Below, in pieces: positions 34,404-47,603 of a stretch of DNA of 64,000 nucleotides. The stretch covers positions 64,371,984 to 64,435,983 of the forward strand of contig NC_080046.1 in NCBI RefSeq assembly GCF_012489685.1. Reading direction: 5' to 3'. Below the pieces are notes generated by a model. The model was not told the origin of the DNA and searched no databases. It was given only the letters and a program-made list of their open reading frames with translations. The position numbers and the translations under genes were made by a program. How positions within the stretch are numbered: the first letter of the stretch is position 1; each line of letters begins with the position of its first letter. The DNA comes from Lotus japonicus (lineage: Eukaryota > Streptophyta > Magnoliopsida > Fabales > Fabaceae).

Positions 34404-34933
34404 TACTAAAATAAATAAATTCAGAGACGGGAGAAATCCCTTGTTAAGCGCCAAAAAATCCCTCCCTACAAATTCAGTGACGGAATTTAAACTGTGGCAG
34501 AAACCAATGCTAATTATTATTTCTTAATCCGTCACAAATTGAGGCGGAACTTAACTACTGTCGTCTTAACTGCTGTAGGTTGAGACGGAAATTATCTGTC
34601 GCAAATTGGGATGAGAATTATCCATCGCAAATTCATATTAGTGACGAAATGAACTTCTTCGCTATTTTAGAGAGGGGCATTATTCATGGCGGATGGGATT
34701 TACTCCACCACTAATTTCTCCTTTGTCCCCTTCCTTTAATGACAGATTTTTCTTTTATAGAGATATAATCCTCCCTCTATTTGAGAGAGACATTTCTTCA
34801 TAAAAAAAATTATAAGCAAAAAAGAGATAACATAGTTTCAGTTGAAACTGTCGTTAATGTGTAAAGTGGCGGTTGAAACCGTCATAAATTACAAACAAAA
34901 AACCACCGTAATTTACCTAGTTTTTTTTTAGTG
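34404..34933 (+). mobile_element. CACTA-like transposon end with subterminal repeats
   Basis: Several related words in both orientations recur, such as GTGACGGAATTTAAAC, CCGTCACAAATTGAGG and GAGACGGAAATTATC. The segment finishes with a T-run and TAGTG (34929-34933), the inverted form of a CACTA terminus. This fits the end of an En/Spm-type element. The opposite end was not found, perhaps because of the neighbouring LTR insertion. Confidence 0.5.
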
Positions 34934-35570
34934 GTAATCTAAAGTCTCCTATCTCTTATGGTTATCATATTTTGATTATGGTGTTTTATGCTCTTGAGTG
35001 TATTAAGGAGGTGAACCAAACAATTATTTGTCTAGTTTCAAAAGTGAATGACCTAAAAGGGGTAACACAGTTCGGCCTATACCTCTTTACAACACAACTT
35101 ATAATTAAGGTTGTTATAAACATCCTAGCAAGTAGTGTAGTGTTTGACTCCCTAATTTGATCTCCTATAACCAAACAAGCTAGCTTTGTACATAATTGTT
35201 GTACTATATATGGATAATATTCTTATATATATTCCACTTGGTGGTCCATTCCTTGAAATCTGTAGGAGGAAAGGAAGGTTTTATCGCTATCAAATTGGAC
35301 TTGAAAAGTCCTCCTACCGATTACACTGGTCATTAATTAGTGATACCTTGAAATTTCATTAATATAGCCCTCAATTTGAGTTCTCTTCCGGTTTCCATTG
35401 AATCTTAAACGTAACTCAAAACATTTACTAAGTATCAACACTCAATTTTATAATGCTTGCTTCTCCTTTTCAAATTTTATTTCATTTAAAAAAATTAAAA
35501 AATCCGAAAATAATCAAAAGAAAAGAGAAGAATAATTTTTTTTAAGGGAACAACATGAAAAGACTCCGAT
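34934..35570. other. intergenic, nothing recognised
   Basis: AT-rich DNA between the CACTA-like end and a SINE. Open frames on both strands are short and unlike known proteins. Confidence 0.4.
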
Positions 35571-35680
35571 ATTGTCCCCGAATGATAGCTCAAGTGGTAA
35601 AGAGCTAGAGAACATATGAGTTAGGGTGAGGAGGTTCATGTATCAAACCATGGAGTGTGCAATTTATCTTTCCGATGAAA
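35571..35680 (+). repeat. tRNA-derived SINE
   Basis: An A-box-like ATAGCTCAAGTGGTAAAGAG is followed about 45 bp later by a B-box-like GGTTCATGTATCAAACC, then a short tail ending in an A-run. The head matches the minus-strand SINE at 1226-1320. Target duplication was not established. Confidence 0.6.
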
Positions 35681-37735
35681 AAAAACTTAGATATCGATCT
35701 GTTAGTGAGCTCAAGCAATGAATAAAGAAGATTTAATTTGGAGCAGAAAATTACACAATCAAATTTCTCTTTAATTTTTTACCAAAACGAGAAAGTATCC
35801 ATAAAATTAAGCAATTACAATCACAAGTAAATCAGGTCAAATCAGAGATTTGAAACACACAATTAAAGATGAAGATCTGGTTTAGAGTATAAATAGATGA
35901 ACAAAACAGCAGAAGAGAAATCTTCAATCCAGGGAAGAAAATAAAAAAAGAGTACCAGCATTGTGTTGCTTGCTGTTGCAAGCGGAGTAAAGGGATACTG
36001 TTGCTGTTCTAGTGCATCAACCAAGTAATTTTAATCTTCTTCTTTAGTCATTTGCTTTGTGTTATGATTCTGACATGATGCTGTGTTATGTATGTATGTT
36101 GTTGCTTGCTAAGACCTTAATTAAGAACACCATGTAAATCAAATGACTGATCATGATTTTGAATGGAAATATGTATCAAAGTTTTAACTGTCCAGTCCAA
36201 TACATGAAAATCGCAAATAAAATGCAGTAGAATGTCTTGTTGGTAGAATTCCTGATCTTAATTATAGCTGCTCTTATCTTTCTCTTATAATTTGTAATTT
36301 TTTATTGCTATGTATGCCTTGTTCCATGAGATTATAAATTTCCATTGAGAAAGGCAACAACAGAGAGAACCAGGATTTAATTAGAAAAAGAAAAATGATT
36401 GAGAAGCCGCCGTATTCGCAACTGTGCTGAACCCATATATCTCCTTCTTCATCTCTTCACATCCGTAATTTTTACCTCTTTACCTTATAACTAACGTTCT
36501 CTTAAATGATGGTAATATTATAGTGATAGGTTATTATATCTACCTCTTCACCTCATAAAACATTTTTCTCTTGACATCAGAATATGTGGCTTTGAGTTCT
36601 TCATTATGCCGGAAGATATGTAGAGTGGGAATCAAAGATCGTCAAGCTAAAATTGTACGTAAATAAATATTTTTCCTCTTTTAAAAATACTTTTGCAAAT
36701 ATTAAATAATAAAATGCCAAAAATAAAATCCTTTTGCTGGGGTTGAAGCGAATTTTTATAAGTTGATTGATATTTTTCTGAATTAATTAAGATAACTGTT
36801 TTTACGTACAGACATTGTTGGGTGTTACCACATTTCCTAAATTACTCTCAAATTCCAAAGTCTCATTCCAATTTATCTTTTATATGGATTTGTTGACATA
36901 TTCTAATATTTCGTCGCAAACTGAAAGATGGTGGGTGAAGTGTATATTTTAGACAGGAATACGGTGAAATTTCATTTTGACAAATCTCCAGGGGTGTGTA
37001 TTCTACTCTTAATTATTTTAATTTAAGTATTTAAATATATTTAAATTTTTTTGACCAAATTATTAGTTAATATTATAAATTTTATTATAAACTAATTAAT
37101 ATTGTCATTAGTGTGTAGGTCAAGAAAATTTTACATATTTAATATTTTACTTTCATATATGATAAATTCATATATTTTACAATAAAAAGTTAACATAATT
37201 AATAATATAAATATTATTTATAACTAATTAATACTATCAAAATTTACTTATCTATGAAGCAACTCTATTACTTAGTATATTTATTTATTTATAATATATA
37301 AATATAAAAATATTACTTAGTTTTAGTTTATTATTTTTGAATTTCTTTCTCAATTGTCATTAATAATTTAAATTAAGTAATTTTAATAGTTCATTCGTAT
37401 GTTATAAATTGAGATATTTTATCATTAATTATTAGTTAATATAGTTACTAATATAAATATTATTAATGAAAAAAATCAATGGTGTCATTGATACGAAGGT
37501 CAAAACACTTTTATATATTTAATGTTTTTCTTTTACTGATGAGAAATTGATATATTTATATTTAATTTTTAATATAATAGTTAATAAAAAAAATTATTAA
37601 TGATAAATTAATATTATCATTAATGTAAAGGTCAAAACATATAAGTATATACTATAATGTAATGGCCAAAACAATTATTAATTAACATCTTTATACACAA
37701 ATAATGAACATTAAAGAAAATTGGTCCCTTCCATC
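35681..37735. other. intergenic, AT-rich, no gene seen
   Basis: Very AT-rich with internal repeats of ATTAATATTATCATTAA-type text around 37050-37640. No gene is supported before the TATA box of the peptide gene. Confidence 0.4.
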
Positions 37736-37743
37736 TATATAAA
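37736..37743 (+). promoter_or_regulatory. TATA box of the Cys-rich peptide gene
   Basis: TATATAAA lies 86 bp upstream of the start codon at 37822, a spacing that gives a leader of about 50 bp. Confidence 0.6.
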
Positions 37744-37821
37744 TGTTACTATCCACCTTGCAGTACTCAATCAAAGAAAACCATTATCAAATAATAGTTG
37801 CTAGCACAAGTTAATTTGAAG

Positions 37822-38301
37822 ATGGTTGGAGCTAGAAGACTTCTACCGCTTGTTAGCATTTTCATCATAATTTTATTATTAGGTAAGGCCAACTACATGC
37901 CCATTCTCTATTTTTTTTTTATGGAAAATCATCCATATTTTCATCTTTGTTGCTTAAGAATATATATACTCGCTTAAGTACTTTGTTGGACGATCAGTTT
38001 TCAGTGATTATGATTTTTTTATACCAAAGTAAGTAACAAAGCTAATTCTAGAATGAACTTTTTTAAAATTGAATCAGGTTATGAGAAAGGAATGAGTGGG
38101 GCTATTGCGATGGATCATCCTTTATCATTTCATGCCCTTGCTGACGATGACGTGAAATGTTGCACCAACAACGTTCTCCTCAGTTGCATTCCGTATACTA
38201 AGGATGACTACTACTGTAATTTCCTCTGCTCAAATAAATGCGGTGGTAGAGGCGATTGCATAATTATTAAGCACAAACAGTATTGTCGTTGTGGGTGTTA
38301 A
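37822..38301 (+). CDS. secreted defensin-like cysteine-rich peptide, 2 exons
   Basis: Exons 37822-37882 and 38078-38301 join in phase to 94 residues. Exon 1 encodes a signal peptide (MVGARRLLPLVSIFIIILLL), and the first intron falls right after it, as in plant defensin-like and nodule Cys-rich genes. The predicted mature region has ten Cys: a CC pair, then single Cys, C-x3-C, C, C and a final CxCxC. The C-x3-C and CxC pair fit the Cys-stabilised alpha-beta fold, while the extra Cys residues are unusual. Role is unknown: antimicrobial activity, symbiosis and signalling are all possible for this class. It does not match the four- or six-Cys nodule NCR pattern exactly. Frame is open and a TATA box is well placed, so it looks intact. 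Confidence 0.75.
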
Positions 38302-40174
38302 TTATTTCATAGTTAACTCAGTGATTAATAATTGGTTGAATGATTGCAATGATTTAACCATAATTATTTGCTTAAATAATAAAATATAGTATATTTTTTG
38401 CATTCATAATAAGGTTGGGTTGATCTTTTTATTTTATTTATGATTTTTTTAGTCATTATCTCGTGCATTATAAAATTAAATTAAATGTAAAATTATAAAA
38501 GTTACTCAAAGTCATATACCAAAAGTGAAGATTTTAAAAGAAAAAGTTTTAATGTCTTCACAAATGCTTGTATTGGAGTAAGAAAATTGTAACAAAAAGA
38601 ACCGCCACAGTGAGAACTTCTTCCACACAAATTGAAACAGCATAAGTGAAAGTGGTTTTAGTAAGAAAATCTGCTGCTGAATTATTAGTGTCTAAAAGAA
38701 AGACAAGTATGCTTTTTTTTAGCTAATTAAGGACTCAACCCTATTAGTTTTTTTTGGGTTAATGTTCATAGTTCATTCATAATCCAAGGGTTACCTAACG
38801 ACACTTACAACATGCGGGAATAAATCTCAACGAGTGATAACGCAATTAGTTGAAGTGCTTTCTTTTTAGATAAGTCAAAACTATCATTAATTGAAGTAAA
38901 GTGTGAAGCAACTTTCCAATTTGTTTTAAAAACCTGCAGAAATTTGTATATGGGCCCCCAGAATCATATCAGCTGCCTTCATCAAGTCTGCTCAATGCGC
39001 AGCCTACCACCACTTGCATAGCCGGCCCAGGGCGGCTTTACTTTCTTCAAATATAATCTGCACAATGGAATATTATTAGTGTTGATAATAATACACTCCT
39101 TTACGTAGCTTTTGTTGATATTTAAATTGAGAAATTTTTGTATGGAAGTTTCATTAAGTAACACTTATATTTTATGTATGTTAAATGAAAAATGTCCCTC
39201 ATGAAAGCACACCGATGTGTACGCGTGAATCATGGCCTACCTTAATACATGATTAGTGTAAAAAATATTTTATATAATTGAACTTAAGAACATATCTTAT
39301 TTTTTAAGAAGTTTAATTAAATTTAACTACGAGCTAATTCGCCTTAGCTTGATGGTACAATAAACTTTTAATATGTATTTTATAAAATTTTAACTAATAG
39401 CATATCTTAAAATATTATTGGAACACTTGAGATTAAAGTAATTTTACTCGGTATATACTTCGAGTGATCTTAACAACTTATTTTTAATACATAAATTGAG
39501 AGTGTTTGTAGGTACGTCCCAACCTGCAAACCCGATTGGTTCGAATTTTTATTGATTACACTCAATCAGTATCAACTTGAATATTGTGTTCGGGGATTGA
39601 AGATTCGATGAACCTCAACCAACCTAATAGTACATAATTGTATAATTGTGAACACTTTTCACCTTTAGTGAATTTATTCGGGCCAAGATGAAGATGGAGG
39701 AGCCCATTATGTTAATTTATCGTTTATGTTGTACAATTAACTGAACAAACTATTGTCATTTTACTTTTACTCTAGCTGTCAAAAGAAGCCCACTCTCACT
39801 CTTTTGGTTATAAAAACAAGACCCTATAATGTCACACCCTCTCTGCGAACCATCTACAACGTCACACACTTTGCGTCGTCCTGGTCTTTGGCAAATTAAA
39901 CAACGAGAAAACAATTCTTCAAGTTGATATTGTTTTTCTCCATGTTGAACCTATATGCAACGCTTGTGAATATTTTGACTGTTGCTTTAAACAATCAGAC
40001 GGTCATATCATGTTGCTTCAATGATACTCCAAAATAAGCAATCTTCATTGAAAATGCTTTAAGTTTTTATGTTTTTTTTTCGATACAGTGGTGAAAATAT
40101 GAGCAATCAAAACCAATTCAACTCAAGCATATTTGGTTAGTTAGGACTTTAAAATACCTCAAGCCCGAACTAAC
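38302..40174. other. intergenic, no gene seen
   Basis: AT-rich DNA after the peptide gene. Short open frames here have no recognisable similarity. Confidence 0.4.
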
Positions 40175-40557
40175 TCGATTCTATTACTCCCCTAACATAA
40201 ATGAGTTAGGGTTTGTATGGATTTTAGCTGAGATCAATTCGAAAGCACTTTCAGTCAAACGAAACCTAGGAGTTGTTTTCACATTCATACATTGAAATTC
40301 ATATTTTTTTAATTGAAACTGTTTTAGAACGCGTATAAACTGAAAACCAAACACACGCTTAATGTGGTTTGTATAGATTTTATTACTCCCCTAGCATAAA
40401 TGAGTTAGGTTTTGTATGGATTTTTGCGAGTTCAATTCGAAAGCACTTTCAGTCAAACGAAACCTAAGAGTTGCTTTCACATTCACACATTAAAATTCAT
40501 GTTTTTTAATTGAAACTGTCTTAGAACGTGTATAAACTGAAAACCAAACAGGTGTAT
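40175..40557. repeat. diverged tandem duplication of about 190 bp
   Basis: Two direct copies, about 40175-40366 and 40374-40557, share ATTCGAAAGCACTTTCAGTC and AACTGAAAACCAAACA words with scattered differences. It is non-coding. Confidence 0.7.
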
Positions 40558-43100
40558 TTATCTTAGATTATATACAAAGTGCACTTCAATTAAATAAAAA
40601 GTGACAAGTAATGCTCCTCCTTTTTCCCACCTTTCACTGACATGACGGATTTCCGTTTTCCGTGTACAGGCCCAGCCCCCACCATGATGATGATCATCAC
40701 ATGTCATGAAATGGGATACCACGATGCATGACATTGAAAATCGAAATGCATATATACATGACATAACAATATACGAATGATGCATCATGATGCTAGCTAG
40801 GTGAAAATAGTACGAATTGAGTCACCATATATAATGAATGTGCCTTTTATTGTTTAATTAGTTGATAATTTGAGCTAGTACGGCGTCGTTCACAGCTGTT
40901 CCCCGAAACAATGAATGTTTAAAACGACATCGGTACGCCGCCGCAGTCAACAATAATGGAGAGCGAGCAAACGGCGCCACCCAAAGCACACGACAAAACT
41001 AGAACGACAGCGACAGCGACAGCGACAACGGCAAACAACAACAACCACGTCATGGAAAAGACCAAATGACCATCGATCCTTTTACTTTTGAATTTTTTTT
41101 TTTTGCTATGATGCCTGCAGCATTATATTATTTGATTGTTTTTGGGTAAAAGGGAAGTTGAAGAAGAAGACAAAAAAGGAGGGTGCGGTGGTGTTTGTGT
41201 TTGCGTGTGATGGATATAGATTAGAGAGAGAGCAGCGTGACGTCTCTGCTGCCGACAGATTCGTTCGTGATGGGGCTTCTCGCCACAACACACGCCACGT
41301 TTTCCTCTCTCCTTGTGGGTCCCCCTCGAATCACCACCACGCCACCGCCCCCATTTAAAATTCATTGAATTATTCAAAATATATAATATGCAGTAGTAGT
41401 AGTATTTAGTAAAACTAAAATATTACTAGTAGGTTTGGAAAGAAAGGGGACCACATGGAAGAAGGGTCAAATCAGTCACGGCAGAGACTAGAGAGAGAGA
41501 GAGGAAGGTGTGTTGTTTTGTTTGAAATGACGGCCGGCTGGGTGCAGGTGGAGCAGGTGCAGAATAAGTATAGGATAGTCTGTGGTTTGATCAGTGCTGC
41601 CTCAAGAGTGATGAAGGGTGATGATGCTTCTCTGCCTAATTCACTCTTTGCTGACGTTTCCCTCATTTAATTCATCTCTGTCTTAGATATTCTTAATCAG
41701 TATATTGTCCTACTGTATTTATTTTTAAAACTAGAAATTCTGTTGAGTTTTTTAAAAGTTCTCTTAATTAGACGATAATAACATTTTTTATCACTATTTT
41801 TTCTGAAAAAGTGAAAAAAATTAAAAAAATATGCTATGTGTAATGTACAGCGACAAGAATGGAAAATACTAGCTAGCAAGGTGAAATCAATAATAAAAAC
41901 AGTAATGAGACTTGGTCAATAGTAACAGTACTGTTATTGTGGGGGTTGTGTTTGCGTGTGGTTGGAAATGGAATGGTTGGTAGTTTGCACATTTGGTTGC
42001 AGCTTGCGTATTTTTGTCACTCAACTCAACACTGGTCAGACTAGTTTTCTGACAACTGGTTTTGAATCCGTCACCCTCTTACCATAATTACATCTCTGAA
42101 TATATAGCCTCACAAAAACCCAAGCTAAACCCTTCACACTCCACCACGCACAGATTACTGTTTTAAATTTTTATTGTATTTTACCTGTTATCTTTACACA
42201 CAAAAAACTTAGAATTAAGTTTCATTTATTTTCCCATTTGAGAGGGGAAATGGAGTGATCAAGAGAATTAAAAAGACGAAATGAATTTTTTAGAGTAAAA
42301 TATAGATTTAATTATTTATTTACGTTACTTGGCTCCCCAATCCCTATTGAGGAGGTGGATGGAGGGATTTTAATGATAATTCAAACATTAAAGGAGAGAT
42401 CATATATCCTTGAAAATTCTTCTAAGAATATCTCTAATGTAAAGTTTGTAGTTGGGTTGCTTATACACAATTTTTGTGGGTCTATACTCCTATATAAGAT
42501 TTAAGCTACTCATGCAGAATTTATTCCAGTCACAGTTGCTCAGTTGAGCCCCACCATACTTTATATAATTATATTATTTCAAAGTCACTACACTATTCAA
42601 GGTAACGAACGAAATATAAATTATTAATCAAAAAGCAAGTAAAAAGAGAATAATCAACGTTGCTAAAATTCAAACAACCATAAGTGTTATATTATGTTGC
42701 TCCAATAATGTTCTAAAATAACCAACGTTGCTTAAGTGCTCTAACCAAATTAAGCAACTCCCATTAAAAATGCTATACGGAAGCGTTTAGTAGAAGGTTG
42801 AGAAATACATTCCTATGAATAATGTTCTTGGGAGTCTAATTGTTAGGAATATCATTTCTGAGTAAAACTTGGTATATTTGGTTATGACTTAGGATTCTCG
42901 AAAATATTTTTAAATTTTATTTAATTTAAAAATTTAAAAATTTAAAACGATAAAAAAAATGATGCATGAAATTTGTGAGTAGTGGAAAGTTACGTTCACT
43001 TTCTCATGGTAATGCAAGATTCCTAACCCATTTCATGGAAATCAAATGACGGAAGTTATAGCCACAAAATCACTCAGTTTCTTACGATCACCATACTAAC
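40558..43100. other. intergenic with a GC-richer patch, no gene supported
   Basis: The part at about 40880-41670 is GC-richer with AG/CT runs and short open frames on both strands, none similar to a protein I know. It could be the promoter or untranslated exon of an unseen transcript. The rest is AT-rich. Confidence 0.35.
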
Positions 43101-43244
43101 TTTGTTTGGTTGGAGGGAGGGAAAGAATGAAGGAAAGAAAACACAGAATCCGAGTTATTAATATGACTATACCTTAATCTAAATTCTTTCATCGGTTAGT
43201 GTGTTTTCTTTCCTTCCCTCTTTCCCTCCTTCCAACCAAACAAA
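43101..43244. mobile_element. foldback MITE, about 144 bp
   Basis: The left arm TTTGTTTGGTTGGAGGGAGG and the right arm are inverted copies over about 45 bp, leaving a central spacer of about 50 bp. It is non-coding and would form a long hairpin. Confidence 0.7.
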
Positions 43245-43301
43245 AGACAAGATGTATTCACCATTCAATGTTTAGGAACATTACTCACTTTACTATTTAA
43301 A

Positions 43302-43345
43302 CTAGAAATTAAACCCGTGCGTTGCACGAGTTTGTTTTTAATTTA
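43302..43345 (-). mobile_element. Helitron-like 3' terminus
   Basis: On the minus strand a short GC hairpin (CGTGCAACGCACG) is followed about 11 bases later by CTAG and then T, as at Helitron 3' ends. The 5' end, expected at a higher coordinate and starting TC, was not identified. Confidence 0.4.
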
Positions 43346-46300
43346 TATTTTTTAATTGTAATATTTAAATTTGCGGAAATTTAAGAAAGCTATTATTTAG
43401 AAGAAGATTTAGAATATATGTATAATTAAATATAATTGAGTTATGATATTCTCACACTTTCTTTCTCTAATAAGGGAAAAAAGGATCAAACAGGTAGATT
43501 TCTTTTTTTTTTTTGCTTCATCGGAAGAAAAAATAGGTAAATTTCTATTGAGATTGAAATGAGAGTAGTTTTTTTTTATATAAAAGAAATTTAATTACTT
43601 AATTAGATTAGTATTGAAATGAATGTGGTAGTCTACTATTTTTTTCTTTCTAATATTGATTTAGTCATTGAAGTGATGTTATCAGCTGTGCTAATTTTTT
43701 TTATCAAGATTGATGTGGTTGTTTATCATTGCTGGTGGTATAGAAGTTCTTTTAAAATCACTTCCACGAACATAAAAAATAGATTTTATCAAACTGCAAG
43801 ATAGACGTCATTTGTTCCCTTTGAATGATTAAGTTGCTATTTTTTTTTCCATAATATGACAATATTGAGGAGTGAAAGATTCCTATTTCTTATCAAGAAT
43901 ATAGTGAGTACTACATTTTACACTTATCTTTCTAGTGCACTATATAAATTTATGTGGCTCACACTTTGTTACTGATTTGTGTCATATAAATATAGAAATG
44001 ATGATATATTTGTATGATTTCAATTGAATGAGAATAATTGTTTAGTAAATTACCATATATGTGAAACTCACAGTTTTATTTTCCAATCATCTGCAACGGG
44101 GATATATCACTAAGTAATGTGTGTTTCTTGTTGTTGTTGATGATCTTTCTCCTGCAATAAAGAAATAAGAATGAGTAATTTAAAAAATCAATTTTGAAAT
44201 TAACTAAAATAATTAAAAATGACATACTTGTTGAATTAGTTAGAGATAATTGTCATTTTTTTCTCACCAGCAGCTGAAGTCTAAGAAATATGAATAATTT
44301 GAGTTTGTGAGTGATTTCACTGGTTTGTTTATATAGAGATATAATAGATGTATGGTTCAATATAATACATTTCGTTTTTTATTTATTTAATGTAGATAGT
44401 TGAATAGCCTCCTAACATTAACAATTTTATTCAGTTTTCGACACTGGTATTGTCATCATGCCACTATTTTTAATTTGATGTTAGTTTTTCTTCAGAGTTA
44501 CTATGTTAAGGAATTCTAAGAGTTTGTGAGTTTAAGAAAAATAGACATATATTCCTGCAGAAAATTTGACTGCAAACTAAGACCATTGCATATCAAGATT
44601 AATTTTGGCGGAAGTATGCTTTATTGTTAATAGTTTTTTTTTTCTTGGACTAAACTGATATTAGTTTAAAATTAACATTAAATTTGATTTTAATTTATGG
44701 TACTGTGCTAAAACCATTTGCAGATATAACTTTGTGGTCTGTTACACTTTTAACATGGATGTTACTCTTTTGCTTATACATTTGATATTTATTAAGTTTA
44801 AAACTGAAATCATTAGTGCACAAGTTTCCACTACCCGTTCATTCACTCACTAAACTATCTCATTAAAACACCAGTTTTTTTACTAATGTATGTAGGTTCT
44901 CATGTATATTTGAACTTAATACTTAGCTCAAGTGAGCTTTACTAATATATATATAGAGAGATATATATTTTTTTTTTTGAAAAACCAAATATATATATAT
45001 ATATAAATAATTACTTTGGGAAATAAGAGCCCCAAGTACAATATAGATAGATGTATATTGATAGAAATTTTTTTATTTTAAAAGTATTTTATTTAAATTA
45101 TTTATTAATAAATATTATTTTGTTTTTTATTTTGATTTTTTAAATTTGTCAAATGCAAAGCTCAAGTGAATTTTAAGTCTATGAATGTTGTTATTTAATA
45201 TAAGTAGTTGAATAGGTTTTTATAATACAATTTCTTTTTCAGTTTTTAGTTTATTAAATATTTTATTTTTTAATGTATTTAATATAAAGGTATGTGAGCT
45301 TTTATGATTTAATACATATGTGTATTTGTACTTAATACTTAGCTCAAGTGAGCTTTACTAATATATATATATATATATATATTAATATTATTTAAAGATT
45401 ATGAGATATTGAGATTCTTTCTAGACCGTAAACTTCCATCATCAAACTGCATTTAACAACCCTAAATTTGGCAGACCCTAAAAAGAGATTAAAACTTGAA
45501 AATAGAAAATTCAGAAATATACGGCTTTTTATTGTCAAGAAGAAAGGTTACTATATAATAAACAAATTATAGTGGACTCCATTTGTTGGCCATAGAAAAG
45601 CTGGATGGTCAAAAGAAAAAGGTAAAAAGAAAAACAAAAAGGTAAAAGAGTGCCCATTTTGGTCTAACAGTGAGAAGACCATCCCAAACATACTAGCCAC
45701 TGTTTTGTACTCAGGCAAAAAAGCTCAATGAATAATACATTAACATTTTTGACAAGTGTAAAAATTAGATAAATCTAACTTTTAGGTTTTTTAATATAAA
45801 AATTAGGTGGCTGTTAAGGTGTAAGTGCATCTTAGGTCTTGCACTGTGTGTGCAAGAGTGAAGCCTTATTCAATAAAAATTTATAATCTTTATTCTTAAG
45901 ATGTCATAATATTTAGTGCTTAAAATATAAAAATGTCGGGTGATTTGAAATCACATAAAATGAACCACGGAGATCGAGAAAAAAAAACCTTTTTAAAGCC
46001 GGCATATGAACAATGTGCACGCGCTTGATTCCCCTAAAATGTACTAAAAACTTTCAAAACTTGATAAACGTACTTAATAAATTATTTATTCACTAATTGT
46101 GCTACTTATCCAAAATGAGAAAGCACAAGATGTTGTTAGGTTCCTTGAATATACATAGTGGACCCACACGCCACATGATTACTCTCATTCTACTACCACC
46201 TGATTATAATAAATTAATAATTGTAACAAAAAAATAACTAAGAATTCTATATATATTATTATTATTATTAAATATTTTATTTCATGTGACCACACAGGGC

Positions 46301-47603
46301 TGTATTTGCTCTTATCCATTCCTCATACTAGATATAATGAGAATAATAGAGTATGTTGTAACGTGTCAGAGTCAATCTCATACGAATATGAACAATGGAG
46401 GTATAATTGTCACGCTCTATCGTCTCTAGTGCCTAAAACGAGTTTGTACGAAATCACTTTGACGTTCAAGTTAAAAGGTAGAGTTAGGAGGAAAAGTGAG
46501 GTTATGAAGTATATATTCATAAGTTTTGCTTTTTATAGAGGTTGACTCCCATGGTTTGAGGTTTTAGTCCATTCTCAAACCTTGTGTCTTGGTTGATAAG
46601 TAGATACTCAATGTAATAGGGTGAGTTAAACATGAACATCCTCGATTAAGCAATTAGTTATGGCGAACATAACAGTGAGGAGGTCATCAATGGATGAGGG
46701 TGATGATGGTTATAATCGGAAACGAGTTTGATAAACATGATAGTACTATCGAGTTTATCCCCATTGTTCCCTTAACAAGATTATTACTACTATTACATTA
46801 GGATTTAGGATACAATAATTATATACAAATAGTTCCCTTTAATTTGTAAAAAAATAAATCAAGGCAATTAAATGTGTAGCGGTAATAGGACGAAATTGGT
46901 GAGACGCGCCTAAGACAGCGAATGGGTCTAAAAGTAAAGGAAAATATACGCTGCCAAAATGATAAGAACCAGATCTCTGACTAGAAAAGGAATGCCATCA
47001 TGCTGATACCCACACGCTCGCATCGCAGTTCCCGCTCCCCAACAGAACTCCACCCCACTCTCCTCCACACCGCGCGTGTCACCCACTCGCACCACCACCT
47101 AGTGCGCTAGGTGGTCCAATCTCCAAACACATCAACGGGTGTCAATCCCTCGTCGGCTGTCTACCCCGCCGCCCAACATCCCAAAAGCACACCGCAAAAC
47201 GCTACCACACTTTTGGTACAAAGATAAACAACCAACATTATTATTTCAAACACCACCATTAATCTATGTATCTATATAGCACGAGCCTAACCTATATATC
47301 AAATAATGCGACGGGAAAATGATGTTTTAACGTACAGTACTATCTTAACGGAAATAAGCATAGACATGAAAATAGAAAATAAATAATTATATTTACAATG
47401 ATGTTAGATAGTCTCACATAGACAGATAGAACTAGAAGCTCCCTCTATGATTGATTATAACAAACGTGTTCATCTCTAATGAAACATGACCATGAAGATT
47501 CAAGAGGGAAAATAACACAATTTAATTAGAAAACTGCAAAACGACGCCGTTCAAAGCCTACGATACATAGATCTCAGTTACGCTAACTCATTATTTTCAC
47601 GGT
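43346..47603. other. AT-rich intergenic stretch, no gene seen
   Basis: Contains TA microsatellites near 44948-45005 and 45360-45382, and a repeated 36-bp-scale word at about 44920 and 45330. A GC-rich patch at 46980-47220 holds a perfect short hairpin. No gene is supported. Confidence 0.4.

Noticed and set aside
33567..34527. Several overlapping frames of 60-150 codons as genes
   Set aside because: They lie in the solo-LTR candidate, which is GC-rich and open in many frames by composition; no retroelement protein motif is present.
40880..41670. GC-richer patch as a coding exon
   Set aside because: Open frames exist on both strands but none has a domain, splice logic or codon pattern that stands out.
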